A model generated the notes under the pieces. That model ran no database searches, was not told where the DNA came from, and worked only from the letters and a program-made list of their open reading frames with translations. A program made the position numbers and the translations under genes. This document shows positions 20,078-31,800 of a stretch of 64,000 nt of DNA, piece after piece; the first letter of the stretch is position 1, and each line of letters begins with the position of its first letter. The DNA is from Symbiodinium sp. CCMP2592 (taxonomy: Eukaryota; Sar; Dinophyceae; Suessiales; Symbiodiniaceae): NCBI GenBank assembly GCA_905221615.1, contig CAJNDT010000147.1, forward strand, positions 342,501 through 406,500, given 5' to 3'.

Positions 20078-23000
20078 CTAAGCAGCTTGTTCTTGATCTC
20101 CAGAGATGTCGCCATAATCATCCTGACATTCAACAGTTACATAGAGTGTTGTTGTTTTCTGAGAGAAAAGAAGTTCATGCATGTTTGATTAATTATATAC
20201 AAGACTCTGCCGCTTGACCGCTTCACACACTTTGGTGTATTCATCCTGCTGCCTGGGAAGCAAACTAATCTCGAAGCAGCTGAGACAATGTGGTTTCAGG
20301 AAGTAGGAATTCAGGTTTTGTAGGACTGCATGGAAGCTAGTTTTATAGCCAAGCTACGGACCTGTCAACTCCTGGACCTTTGCATCAGCTTGCAGTTTTG
20401 CAAGATCATCATAAAGGTTTCCAAGACTCTTGATCACTTCGAGCATCTTTGGCATCTCCCTCAGCTGACTTCAAGCAGTGTGTGACCCAAGCTACAAATC
20501 TGTATTCTATATATATGACAAATCTATAGCATAAAGGGTTAGGGCACGCAGAGACCGATGCATCAGCAACATCCAAGCGCTCCATGAACTTGTTCAGCTT
20601 ATCCCTCGAAGTGACGGCCTCGTTCATATGTCGTTGAAGGCTGTCCTTCACCTCAGTAGCAGCAGCTACAGTAGACATTCCAGTATGAACTGTGCAGCCT
20701 CTAAAATAAACACAACTGACATCTGCCCTCTACAAAGTTTTCATCTAGGTGCTTTGTCCTTACCGTCTTCAACACCTGGTGCTTGTTCCTCATGATTCCA
20801 GCCCTTGTCCAAGTCTTCAGGCTTGCTGGAGTCCGCTAGGCTGTCAACCTTGCCCTTTGCAGATGTAGAGTCCCGAACGCCCTCAACTTCATTGGTGCCC
20901 CTGGTTCCATGGGTCCTGGTGTCGACCCAGTACTCCATCTCTTCGTCGTACTTGTTGGTCCTTTGTTGTGAAAGACGAAGCAAGGATTGAATCATTTATC
21001 TGCACAGCATCTGAGTTGTAAAGTGAAAGGCCAAGGCACCGCCTAAGGGAAGGGTTTGCATCCGCAAGCGCAATGATTCCAGCGATGCGTTTCCTTAGAT
21101 CTACATGGACATAGAAGGAAGTAGCAGCTATGGTCGCGATGGAAGTCGTACCCCAGACATGACAATTAATTCTGCTCAAATGACCACCAAGCGGCGCAGA
21201 AAACCCCAATCCTCCTTCGGACACCTTCATAGCCATCTCCCTCTCTGAATAGAACCCTCCATCCGTAACCTGCTTGCGAAACTTCTGGGTCTCCTTGTAG
21301 AGTTCCACTTTCCGAAGGAAGTCGCCCTTAGCTGTCACGAGCTAGCTGTGAGCCTTAACAATTTTGGTATGTGTCAACCGATACAGAATTTCTCTGTGTA
21401 GGCTAGTGACTCTTACCCCATTCGCCTCTGCCATAAGGGAGACAAGGGTGTCACGAGATGCTCCAGCTTTTTTCCACATAGCATGAATATCATCGCTGAC
21501 CTGTATCTTTCCTGAGGCTGTTTCAGAACAGAAGCGATTCACCTTCGACCGCATGCGGTTCCAGAACTTGGCATCCTCCTCATCAGGGATGTCCTGATGG
21601 CCCAGTAGCAGACACAATAGGTGTCAGGGATAGTGTCTGCTTTCTGGCTGTTAAAGGTTTAGAGGGAGTGCTTGCGCTTGCAGGGTGGCAGGCAATGCAC
21701 CAAAGGGGGGCAGGAGTTTTTGGGGTTTGAGGCAGATGTTTCAGGGGTGCTAGGGCTCAGAGTCTGCATGGGTCTTGGTTGTATTGGGGGTTTGCTTTGC
21801 TTCTGCTCCACATCAGGAAGCTATCACTTATGTGCTAAAGGAGAACACTTCTGTATGATTCCTGCACCGTTCAAGCTGAAACAGATCATCCTGAATTCCG
21901 TACAATTAAGCCTTCAAGGGTTGTCTAGGAAGAGCTTGAAACCCCAAAGACCAAACCCATACAGAAAATCGGAGACCCTGGAAGTAAACACACCTGAAGC
22001 CCCAGTAGCAAAACACAGGTTAGACCTTAAGAGTACCTTAAGCCTCAAAAGCAACAAGAAACCCTACATCGACAACACCAGGCCAAGAATCAACACTTGA
22101 CGCCCCAGACCCCAAGACCCTAGACCTATAGACCCAAATCTCTAACCTGTCGTACAGCCAAGTGAGCTGCCAGCATTTAGGCCTCAGCTGTGTGTTGTAT
22201 GCTGCAAACCACTACAACCCTTAACCCTTTATCCCTCACTCGAAAATCAGGCCTTCGGAGACGGCACTCGGGTGGAGCCAGGCTGATCCTTCTTCACTGG
22301 GCTGGGATCCTTCTTCGATGGGCTGGGGTCCTTCTTCGATGGGCTGGGGTTCTTCTTGGAGGGGCTAGGGGTTTTGTTCTTGGCATTCGGAGAAGGTGTC
22401 TTGGTTGTCAGGCGGCGTCGGGGGCTTCGGTTGCTGCGCTTGGCATCAGGGGTCTTGCAAAGACCAGCAGAAGAAGCTCCCCCACGAAGTTGCTCGATAA
22501 GCTTTGCTTGGCTCTGCAACAGCTCAAGCAGCTTCTCACGTTCATCCTTAGTTAAGAAAGATTATTTGATCAAGACAACATAGCAGTCAGGAGAGTCAGC
22601 TATAGTAGCTAAAGTGCAACACAGGGGCGGTCTTGCCACGCATTCGGATACAGGGTGGGGACGTCTTTTGAGCTTTAATCTGCGGTGGGTGTCGGGGTGG
22701 GCTCCCATGAAGCTCTGGCTTGGCTTGCTCCTGCTCCACAGGTTCCTCGGGCTGCTGCTGGCCTGTGGGGCTAGGTCCCTGGCTAGCCTGCAGCTTCTTC
22801 TTCAGGGCCTAGGTGACAACGAATATCCCGTAGCTTTCAGTTAGGCAACTATAAGATTTTTGTACCTATCGAACCTATTTAGGGCTTGGGATCGTGGGGT
22901 GTGCAGTTCGAGGGTACTTGATATGTAAGGCCGGGGCTGACATCTGTATATCACTGTCATCATCAGAGATCTCAACACAGCCACCATAGGGATCACAGCG

Positions 23001-23559
23001 TAGAGGCGAGTCCTGCAGGCAGGCAGGGTCTTTCATTGTGAACTCACACTACAATTACCATGCTCAGCTAGGTCATCTATCCTTCGTAGGGCGGCGGTTC
23101 GGCATTGGGCTAGATGTTGAAGTTGATGTCGAGGGGGAGGTGTTGCTTCGCCCCATAGACTGCAACTCGTGGGCGGTTGCAGGAAGAGTGTCATCGCTGT
23201 CACCTTGACTACCCACTGCAGGAGCCATCCCTGGCTTCTGCAATTGATTTTCTAGCTCCTGAACACACAGCTGGTTTAGGTATCTGGGATCCCAAGGCTT
23301 AGGGATTTAAGGTTAAGGGGTCTTAGATTTGGGTCACCTGAAGCCCTCGGAAGCTTAAGGCCAAGGGACCCTATATTAGTGACCCAAACAGAAATCAAAG
23401 ATCCTGGATCATCTCCTTCAGTTCTGCATCCGACTGTGGCAGTTCCTGCTTAACCTGTGACAAACCAGTGTTAACTGCGTTAACACCTTCCAGCATGGAG
23501 CCTCCACTCCATGCTTTGGAGAGCAATGCCTTCGCAAGCCTGACTGCGACAGGATCCAT
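20078..23559 (-). CDS. 13-exon nuclear-type protein with SPSKK repeats, ~591 aa
   Basis: Exons by eye: 23404-23559, 23082-23258, 22938-23012, 22623-22808, 22253-22546, 21417-21593, 21223-21326, 21043-21093, 20764-20960, 20556-20698, 20378-20464, 20201-20248, 20078-20158. They join into one frame of 1776 nt ending TAG. The start is MDPVAVRLAKALLSKAW, with an in-frame TAG five codons upstream. Order of regions: a short coiled coil (ELKEMIQELENQLQKP), a Ser/Thr-rich stretch, an acidic patch VEISDDDSDI, a Gln/Pro-rich exon, a helix (EREKLLELLQSQAKLIEQL), then RSPRRR and four SPSKK-type repeats. These are followed by a globular part (EEDAKFWNRM, IHAMWKKAG, FLRKVELYKETQKF, KRIAGIIALADANP, YDEEMEYWVDT) resembling a multicopy dinoflagellate family I recall. 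SPKK-like repeats bind AT-rich DNA in histone H1-type proteins; DNA binding here is inferred. Donors include GA (2) and GC (3). The first five and the last eight exons could instead be two genes, because the exon at 22253 also runs into a stop at 22247. Confidence 0.7.
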
Positions 23560-25116
23560 GGCACCTGGCGCCTACAGCAGGGGCCACAAGCACAGCCCAA
23601 AATCCTGGATCAAGGACACAACAAGTCATCATGCCTGGAAGAATGTTTGGATTTGGGACGTTTTGCTATGGCTTTGGGCACTAGGTTGCAGATATGGACT
23701 TGAGGACACCTACCCGTACGCTTTTATACGTTTTTGTACGCCTTTTGTACGGGTGCCGTACGGGCAGATATGGGCAAATACGGGCGTGCAGTTGCTAGAA
23801 ATACGGGCGTGTATGGGTTTATATGGGCGTTCGTTGGGAAATACGGTCGGGATACGGTGCAATATGGTCGAGATACGGTGCAATACGGTCGAGATACGGG
23901 TGTGATACAGAGAAATACGGTCGAGATACGGGTTGGTTGCTGTGGTCCAAAACCTACCAAAACCTGCTAAAAACATAAAAAAAACCATCAGTAGCACCGT
24001 AAAGTCTTAGCAAGTGCACCCCAAAGCAACCAAAAACCCTTGACAGCCACTGTCTTGCGCAGTCTTGAAGAACAGGTGAAGCCACAAAACCTCTGAAACA
24101 CACCCCTAGGTCCTATACGCAAACCGAAGAAATCCTCAGCCCTACCGAGTTTCTGCTGTACTCTTCAGACACTGGATAGATTCAACGGTGAAACAGCCTG
24201 GATTCATCCTGTCGGAAGCCTCTCCCACACAACACTGCGATGATGCCTGAGTGAATTTAACAAGGGCTTCCCAGTACCTTGCACAACCTGGTTTAGACGA
24301 TGTAGTGAATCTATAAGTGACAAACAACTAGAAGGGCTTGCTATTGTCTGATCTGAAGTGAATGTAGCTGCAACCACATCGAGGTCACATGGCTACTTGT
24401 GATCGGCTGATGATCCAGGCGCAGAGAACACTCAAACCACACATAGTGGAGCTTGCAAGGTTCCATCAGATGGAATCAGATAGGCCTGAACTACCACTGG
24501 CTGTACACAGACCCAATCAAAAGTCTCCTCTGATATGCAGTACAAGTACATCCTGTAGGACCAGGGTAGTTTATTTGGGGTGCACGATAAGGTTATTCAA
24601 CTATAGTGACCCATAAAACCTGCTATATCTACAGTCCTAGCATATTCCTATAATCGAAATAAGGTCCTACCCTGACACCATACATATTACATATAGAAAC
24701 CCTAAGACCCCGAACGGTTTTGGATTGGGAAGAGCATCCAGGAGTTTGGGGCCAGACCACTTCAGGAGCTAAGCTTTTGAGTTGCTGGGATTGAGAGCAT
24801 CAGGCTTTGTGTAGGTTCAAGGGTTTGTTCTTTGGGGTGTTTATGGCTGATAACTTACTTGGGGCTGTCAAGGACAGGAGAGGCTTCAGGAGTTCTAAAG
24901 GCTGGGACTAGAACTCAGGTTGCTGCTAAATTTCTGCATATTTGATTCCTTAAGAAGTTGGGGCCAGCATTGTTGTGTAATCTGGTTTGAAGGTAGTGTA
25001 TTGTGGCCTTTCGTAAGACTGCATGAAGGGTAACTTCAGCTTTGGGGTTGCAGGTCTCAGGGTTCCAGCTCTTGTTTGTTTCAAAACTGGGTCTGAAAAC
25101 CATAGACAAAATACGA
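23560..25116. other. intergenic, with one exon-like island
   Basis: Contains the TACGG array (23705-23935). A - strand island at about 24150-24300 reads GCARYWEALVKFTQASSQ and on to FTVESIQCLK, which looks coding but has no placed partners. The rest is unassigned. Confidence 0.4.
23705..23935 (+). repeat. degenerate TACGG(T/G)CGAGA tandem repeat
   Basis: Begins as CGCTTTTATACGTTTTTGTACG, becomes ATACGGGCGTG and then regular 15-16-bp units such as GAGATACGGTGCAATACGGTC. The period keeps three frames open, which explains the long shadow frames here. Confidence 0.85.
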
Positions 25117-26618
25117 TCAAGGCATCTGCTGTGCTGAGCTAGAATGGTTGTACTTAGGAAGCAACGGTCGCCATCTCTCTGGTACCTTCAATCCTTGGCA
25201 ACCATAGAGATAAACAGCGACCTCCTGAAGCGCCCCATCAGAGCACTCATCCTCGTAAGTTGCATTCCGAAACATCTCAAGAGCATCACCTTCCTCCCGA
25301 ATGTTGCATGCTGCCATGCTGGTCTTGAGAAACTTGAAGATCTCGAGCAGTCTCGTGCCCAGGCCAGCTGGATAGATCCTGAGGAAACATTGGCTGGGCT
25401 GGGATCACCCCTGAGTGAAGTAGGGTTGGAGGGTTTAGGGTTCAGGCTTAGGGCCAACTCAGGGCTTTGCATAAAGGTTTTGTAGGAGTTTCGGGGTGGA
25501 GGTTCAAGAACTGGGCGTGGAGTATTGGGTGAAGCTGAGGCGTTAAAAGCTTGTGTCGGGCACAGGGTTTAGGCGTTTAAGGCTTAGGGGTCCAGGGTTT
25601 AGGCGAAGTGGCTGTGTTTGTTTGAGATCATCTGTGCCGGTCCAGCAGCGTCGTCCGCCAGCATCAGTATAATAGCGAGCTGGTTTGATGTTTTTTTTGG
25701 CTTTGTTTTTTTCTTTTCGAAACTCTTTCAGAGAAAAAGATCTGGACCAGAATCCCCTTATCATGGAAGAGCTCGACCATAACGTCGTTCGTTTAGCTGT
25801 TGCTGATTTGAACTGGCCCATCCAAAACGAGACCTTGTAGACCTTACTGAAACTTAGATGCAATCACACTTGCCGACATGTATAGCCGCCACAAAGAAGC
25901 ACCGCTACACACAACTGCACAGTTAAATACACAGCAGCTGAACATATTCATGTGTAAGGCAAGGAGCAGTCAGTCTCTGACACAGCCACCGAAAACGATC
26001 GTGCCTCAAAAGTAAACTCGAGCTTGGCTGCTCGATTATAAAATTGCCACCAGTCGCCACAGCCAGCAAACAGATAAAAGCACTCCTAAGTTGCGTGACA
26101 CATGGAAACTCATATGTGTGTACCTACTATGTTCATGCATGTGACACAAACGAACTTGCACCATCGTATACCTGACATGAATGCCATAGACTCATCCTAG
26201 ACACCGTGCAGCCATACAGTTCGCCGAGGCCACTGAAGTGTAGCCTGTATACCCCAGAGGGTTGACCCAAGTACGTCTCGTGCTTCCCCTGCTCGCATCC
26301 ACCCATGTAGAGCATGCCACTGCCAACCAAACCACAAAACCACTCTCACGCCCCATGAGGGTTGCAACCAGGAATGTCCTGAAGTAAAAGCAACCCCAAC
26401 ACAGAAAACGTTGTATGTCTGCATGCATATGTGCAAAGAACCTGAAGGCCGAACAGTGCACAGTTAGGCAGCCGAAGTGACCCAAAACCAGATGGTTTCA
26501 ATATATCCATCCCACGGGAATCAACTGTATCGACAGCAGCAGCATTGAAACCAGCTTTGCGAGCTGCTTTGGTCAAAACAGCAGCCCCAGAGAAGTGCTC
26601 CACAAAGTCCACAGGCTC
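25117..26618 (-). CDS. 'EHFSG...EQP' family protein, methyltransferase-like pattern (5' end missing)
   Basis: Five exons join in perfect phase: 26482-26618, 26205-26378, 25944-26085, 25613-25842, 25117-25378 (945 nt including stop). The product starts in an internal exon with EPVDFVEHFSGAAVLTKAAR then KAGFNAAAVDT. It continues to VVWLAVACSTWVDASRGSTR, GNFIIEQPSSSLLLRHDRFR, VSFWMGQFKSATAKRTTLW, YYTDAGGRRCWTGTDDLKQT, IYPAGLGTRLLEIFKF, and ends VPERWRPLLPKYNH. The order FSG..(A)AG..D, then a (P/A)CS motif, then E(N/Q)P/V parallels motifs I, IV and VI of cytosine-5 methyltransferases, but the PCQ catalytic Cys context and the TRD are not conserved. I recall this as a multicopy dinoflagellate family of unknown function. 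Methylation activity is inference. The exon 4 donor is GC, the others GT. The first exon(s) were not found; 26903-26957 and about 27200-27400 hold candidates. Confidence 0.75.
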
Positions 26619-28057
26619 CTGCACTCCCGAGTCTTAGGAGGTAGGAACACCACATCTACAATATAGGCATGTAGATATCACAGTAGGATCAAAGGACCGA
26701 TCGTACCAGTGTTTCCCATAGCTGCAACAATCAGTCCTTGTTGCTGTGCCACAGATCTTCATTCCAAAGGACCAGCAGCACACATAGAACGAAGATCTTG
26801 GGGACAGTACTAGTAATGAAGTTCGCTTCTGAAACTGTATGCACCACGACATCACAGTGACCACTGCATCATTATAATTTCAGACGAAGCACTTTCGGCG
26901 CGCCAAGGTGAAAAAGCCGTGGCACAAGGACATCTTCACTTGGAGGCATGGTGGCTAGAAGTGGGTGGCCCGAGACTATGAACTATGTAGCTACATACCA
27001 GGATACCTGCAGTCTTCTTAAATCTTCCACTTGGAAACGATGACGTACTCATTACTCATTAGCCAACTACAACTACATGTATGCACAATGCACCTGTTAT
27101 ATGTAGAATGTAGGTCAGCGAGTCAAAGGCCTAACCAATCTGAGAATTCTGATGCCATGCCCCTGGATTGCAGTTCCACATCTGCAGACAGTAGCAAGCA
27201 CACACACGCAGACATCAAAGCCCAACCACTTGTTGACATGTACTGAATGCACAGACTTCCAGTGGTCAAGACATGCCCGGCATACCCGTGTGCCCAGCAG
27301 CTTCCAGCTCGGCACATGACAGAACTGCGCCTGCTCTCGCCAGGCCTCGCTTTCGTTTGGAGGCCATCGTGCGACTCCAAGATGACCTGCCGCACAGAAC
27401 CGTTTGCACTCTAAGACACCAGTGATGGGAGAGAGACCGCAGCTCTGCATGTTGCACTTCAGCATGCTCACAGCCAGCACTACACACAAGAGAGATTGAC
27501 CGTCACTTACCATGCAGTCATACGATACCTGTCTGCCCACACAAATCTGAAATCGATGCAACGCTTTCCTCGCAAAGGTGGGCCACGGAGCGTGTTAGCA
27601 CACTGCCAGTGTCTCAGATTGAAAGATGTTGAATGAAATTGAAACCAGCCATGACTGCTCTTAAGCCGTGGCTGTAGCAGCGAGAACCAGAGTGGTAGGA
27701 CCACACAAAGGGCTCCCCTGAACCCATCTCTAAGCAGCCCAGGCCACCCATGTTTCTAGTGGCTGCTGTCCCAGCGATCACTGCTGCACAGTAATCTCAT
27801 TGATATGCTCACAAAATCGGCTTTGTCAGTATCGACAAGTCTGGCTCAGTCCGACTCACCGTTGTAGTAGAACTCCCTCCCCACCTGCACACATTGAGGA
27901 ATCATAGGGGTATGCGCGTTTTATGGGGTTCAAGGTTTAGGGCTTAAGGGTTTTAATCTAGGGTTAGGGATATAAGTCTTAAGTTAAAACAACTAACAAC
28001 TATAAACCTTAAAACCCTGAACCTAAACCCCTAAACTTTTAGGATTGTAGAGCTGGC
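26619..28057. other. intergenic or unresolved 5' exons
   Basis: Three - strand islands look partly coding. 27273-27367 starts MASKRKRGLARAGAVLSCAE. An overlapping frame reads WREQAQFCHVPSWKLLGTRV then CRACLDHW. 26903-26957 starts MPPSEDVLVPRLFHLGAPKV. Any may be a first exon of the EQP gene or a last exon of the gene upstream. The 27900-28030 part is CCCTAAA-like. Confidence 0.35.
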
Positions 28058-29980
28058 CTCGATGGGAGCAACCACCCACTGTTGGACATACACTTCACCT
28101 TGCACATGGAAGAATGCCCTGAAGTCTCCTTCAGAGACCACGGAATCATCCAGGTCGAAGGCTGTCTTGGCGAACTTGAAGTAGTCGTACTGCACAGGGG
28201 TGAGAAATTCAATCCGAAGAGAGGGAAAGGGAGAGAGACAGAGAGAGCTAGAGATAGAGAGATAAAGTGAAGGGGTGTCAGTGAAGCAGGGACGGAGTGA
28301 GCCACAGTCTCCCACACAAACACAATCAATAACTTTGTGCACAACGGGAGAACACGATTGAATACTTTGGGCCTCGTGCTTGGTGCGGGATCGTTCTGGG
28401 AGGTTTGGGGCAATCACCTCCTCAAAGGACTTGACAATGCTCTGCCAGATCAGCCAGCCTTTGCTGCCCTTTGTTTTCGGGCAGTACCGACCAGCGAAAA
28501 CCTTCGGCAAGGACTGCTCCTCCTCTGCGGCACAGGGCTCCGATACTGGCTCCGGCTCCGGGGCCAGACCCTCTGCTGGCTCCGGCTCAGCCACAGCCAC
28601 TCTCCTCCTGCGGATGCTGCGTCGCGCCATGGGCGTCACAACTCCCTCCATAGGTCCATCATGCTCACTCACAGGAAAAACCTTTAGCGAAGGCCGGCCA
28701 CCTGTATAAACCGGCTCCGAATAGGAGGGGTTCTCCTCATCATGTGCAGCTTCCGGCACAGGAAAGGCCATCATTGCCGGACGCCTGCCTTTGCCCTTCT
28801 TGCCCTTTCTGCCCTTCTTCAAGACACGCTTGCGCTTCTTGGGAGCAGGATCAACACAACTCTCTGGCACACAAGACTTGGACTCGGAATGAGCCTCCAC
28901 CCCCTCCTCATCAGGCTTGAATGCCTTGGCCCGTTTGGCAGGCACCATCACCGGGATATCCTTGGAAGAGGAAGCCCTCTCACGCTGGGAAGCCTCTGGG
29001 ACCTCAGGCTCCTTCTTGCTCGAGGCTTTGGCCTTGGGCGCTTTCTTGCTCGAGGCTTTGGCCTTGGGTGCTTTCTTGCTCGAGGCTTTGGCCTTGGGTG
29101 CTTTCTCAGGCAACTCCTCGGAAGCCTCAGGCTTCTTCTTGCTCGAGGCTTTGGGCTTGGGTGCTTCTGTAGGCAACTCCTCCGAAGCCTCGGGCACATT
29201 CTTGCTTGAGGCTTTTGCCTTTGCTTTTGCCTTACCTTTTGCCTTGGCTGGCCTTCCCCTCTTCTTCTTTCCATCCTCACCTTCAGCAGCCTTCTGGCTA
29301 CTCTTCAAAGAAAGTTGATCAGCCCGAGTAACAACCTGCACAAGGGGAAGTCTTTGAGGTGTTATGCTGGAAACCAATCTACAAATATGGGTGATGCTTG
29401 CACACACACACACACACACACACAAGGCCTGTGCAGGCGAAAACTCCATGAACTCCGAGCTCGCAGGTGGAGCTGACGGCACAAGGGTGGTGTCCGGTCC
29501 AGGCGTCACTGGCAAGTCACTGGGATCAGAGCTGGGCTTATCATGCGGCATATCCTCACCATCAGGGAAAAGCTGACGAGCAACACTTTTCGGGGTTGGG
29601 GTGTCCAACATTCGCTTCTCCTCAGCAGCGATGGGCTCCAACATCACTTGGGTATCCACCGCAAAGGCCTGGGTCTCCATGTTGTCCACAGCCAATGACC
29701 CACCCTGGGAAGGTAGCACCACTTCATCATCTGAGTCCACAGTGAGGGGACCCTCAATGCCACGAACCACTGCTGCTCCTAAGATACACCATGGAAACCA
29801 TTCATGTGCCAGTGTGCACTCAACAAAACAACAGGCCGAAAAGCTTGCATCTGCGGCAGCTGCACGTTCTCGTCGAAGCCTCAATGACACGTCATATCAC
29901 AAGCGCACACACCCGACACAGCCACCACCACCACCACCAACGACAACAACTTCAACACTCCCTACAACAGCCCTACCAAC

Positions 29981-30019
<39 letters not shown>

Positions 30020-31523
30020 TGTTCTACATGCAGCAAAAGGGCAGCAGCTGGGCTTGAAGCCTTGCCTTGCTGATGGCTAGCATTTGCTTCAGATCTTCTC
30101 GTGATCCTCCCTCTAGTAAAGGACCACAGCGCTGAATCATGGACCTGTCCACTGCACGACCTGGCTGCTCCTCTGCATCTGACAGAACACAGGTTGCTAT
30201 CCCGGATGACACTGCTGTCCCGCACGACTCGGCTTTGGGCTCCAACACTGCTGTCCCACGGAGTGACTCAGCACTGGGCTCCAACACTGCTGTCCCACAC
30301 AGCGACTCAGCACTGGGCTCAAACACTGCTGTCCCACACGGTGACTCTGCTTTGGGCTCAAACACTGCCGTCCCACACGGTGACTCAGCACTGGGCTCCA
30401 ACACTGCTGTCCCACACAGTGACTCAGCACTGGGCTCCAACACTGCTGTCACACACGACTCTGCTTTGGGCTCCAACACTGCTGTCCTACACGACTCGGC
30501 ACTGGGCTCCAACACTGCTGCCACACATGACTCATGGTTGGGCTCGCTGCACTCTGCCATGGGCTCATCGGGTTCTTCATCCTTCAATAACTCAGCTTCG
30601 AGATCATCTGACAGTTCATCCAGCATTGATTGCAGGGGGTCATCACCGTCCACATGCATGGATGCGGTTTCGAGCTCCGCTGCAGTCTCATGCATTGCAC
30701 CCGTGTCATCATCTCCAAGCCCCAACATAATCGTTGAGGGACCTGAGTCATCAGAAACAAATGCCAGGGCTGGTGGCTCAGAGTCACCAGAAGACACCTC
30801 GGACCCAACAGCCGGGTAGGTATCGTCATCCGCAGCCGTGAGAGCATGACCCACATCGTCTTCGGTGGCCATACGTCGGGGAATGCTGATGCCTGCCTGA
30901 TTCAACATATTGGCATCTAGAATCTCACAAATGAGTGTGTGGGACTGAAATGCACAACTCATCTTCTCAGAACATGCAAACGAGAAGCAGCCAAGGCTGC
31001 CCGGACAATGTTCTCGTACATTTCCACCAGCTCACGAACTCTGGGGTCCTATCAGCATGTACAAACATATACGTGTGAGTTCTCAGAAAGAAAATATGAC
31101 ATGCCATGGAGCACACAGCACACACACACACACTACAGACTTGGAGTCCTTGGGCTTCTCATCACGAACCCACTTCCGGCGCAACGTTGTGAGGCATCTT
31201 TTGATGCCCCAGGCATCTCTAACAGCGATGTTTCCAATGCTGTTTGGGTCTGGGTAGTGGGCAATCTTCAAGAAGGCTATGCACTGATCAATGATCATTT
31301 CTACTCCATTAGAGTCGATCGTCTTCGCCTCTAACATGAGGCCTACAATCATCTTGAGAACCTCATGATTCTCCGCACAATCCTTCAGCGTGCCCATGCA
31401 TTGAACACAGCCAGCAGCCGTTGCCTTCATGAGGCTGTGGCCCTTGGCACAGCGCTCACGAAGTGAGCGCACATCTTCCCATCTGCTCGCAAGAGTCGTC
31501 AGGTCCGCCAGCCGCTTCACCAT
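28058..31523 (-). CDS. large nuclear-type protein: helical N-part, nine-fold peptide repeat, AT-hook/Lys-rich part, 'FAGRYCP' domain
   Basis: Six exons join in frame (2721 nt, 907 codons, 3' end unresolved): 31149-31523, 30974-31048, 30071-30896, 29429-29778, 28373-29335, 28058-28189. It may start at ATG 31523 (MVKRLADLTTLASRW). The N-terminal 150 residues are helical (LKMIVGLMLEAKTI, RDAWGIKRCLTTLRRKWV) and could be a TFIIS-N-like bundle, which is a guess. Exon 3 is acidic and carries about nine repeats of the type GTAVLEPSAESLC. Exon 5 has KKKRGRPAKAKGK, an AT-hook-like motif, then repeats of KAPKAKASSKK and a run RKGKKGKGRRP. Near its end is KVFAGRYCPKTKGSKGWLIW, a sequence I recall from a multicopy dinoflagellate family, continuing into YDYFKFAKTAFDLDDS. 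Donors are GA (exon 1), GT (exon 2), then GC (exons 3-5). The last exon either stops at 28031 or is spliced at GAG|GC (28058). Fusion with the next gene (EQP family) is possible. Confidence 0.7.
29398..29423. repeat. (CA)n in an intron of the large nuclear-type gene
   Basis: Dinucleotide run lying just downstream of the exon 4 donor. It is read as intronic. Confidence 0.85.
29978..30014. repeat. (CA)n in an intron
   Basis: ACACAC run in the intron between exons 3 and 4 of the large nuclear-type gene. Confidence 0.85.
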
Positions 31524-31619
31524 ACTTGTCAATCAAAACTCCACCACAAATAGTCACAAGCCAAATAGCTGCACAAAGTTGCATAGATCACAATCAGCAT
31601 GTGCACGTGTGCATGTGGA

Positions 31620-31800
31620 ACTCTGTGTGTGTGCAGGAGTGAATGTGAGTGGGTGTTTGTTCACGATGGTAGGAAGCGAAGGGTTGAGAGTGACTGATTC
31701 AATAAGTGAGTGTTAATGAATGAATGAATGAGTGCGTGAGTGAGTGAGTGTGAGATAGTGAGGGAACAAGTGAGTAGGTGTGTGGGTGAGTGGGAGGGTA
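31620..31800 (+). repeat. degenerate GAGT/GAAT tetranucleotide tract
   Basis: GAATGAATGAATGAGTG, GAGTGAGTGAGTGTGAG and GTGTGGGTGAGTGGG follow one another with increasing decay. No coding evidence. Confidence 0.75.

Noticed and set aside
23708..23997. Overlapping frames of 78-95 codons with YGRDTVQYGRD-type repetition
   Set aside because: Translation of the TACGGTCGAGA tandem repeat.
29562..30730. Long + strand frames opposite the large nuclear-type gene
   Set aside because: The - strand gives splice-consistent, phase-matched exons; the + frames are shadows of the same repeats.
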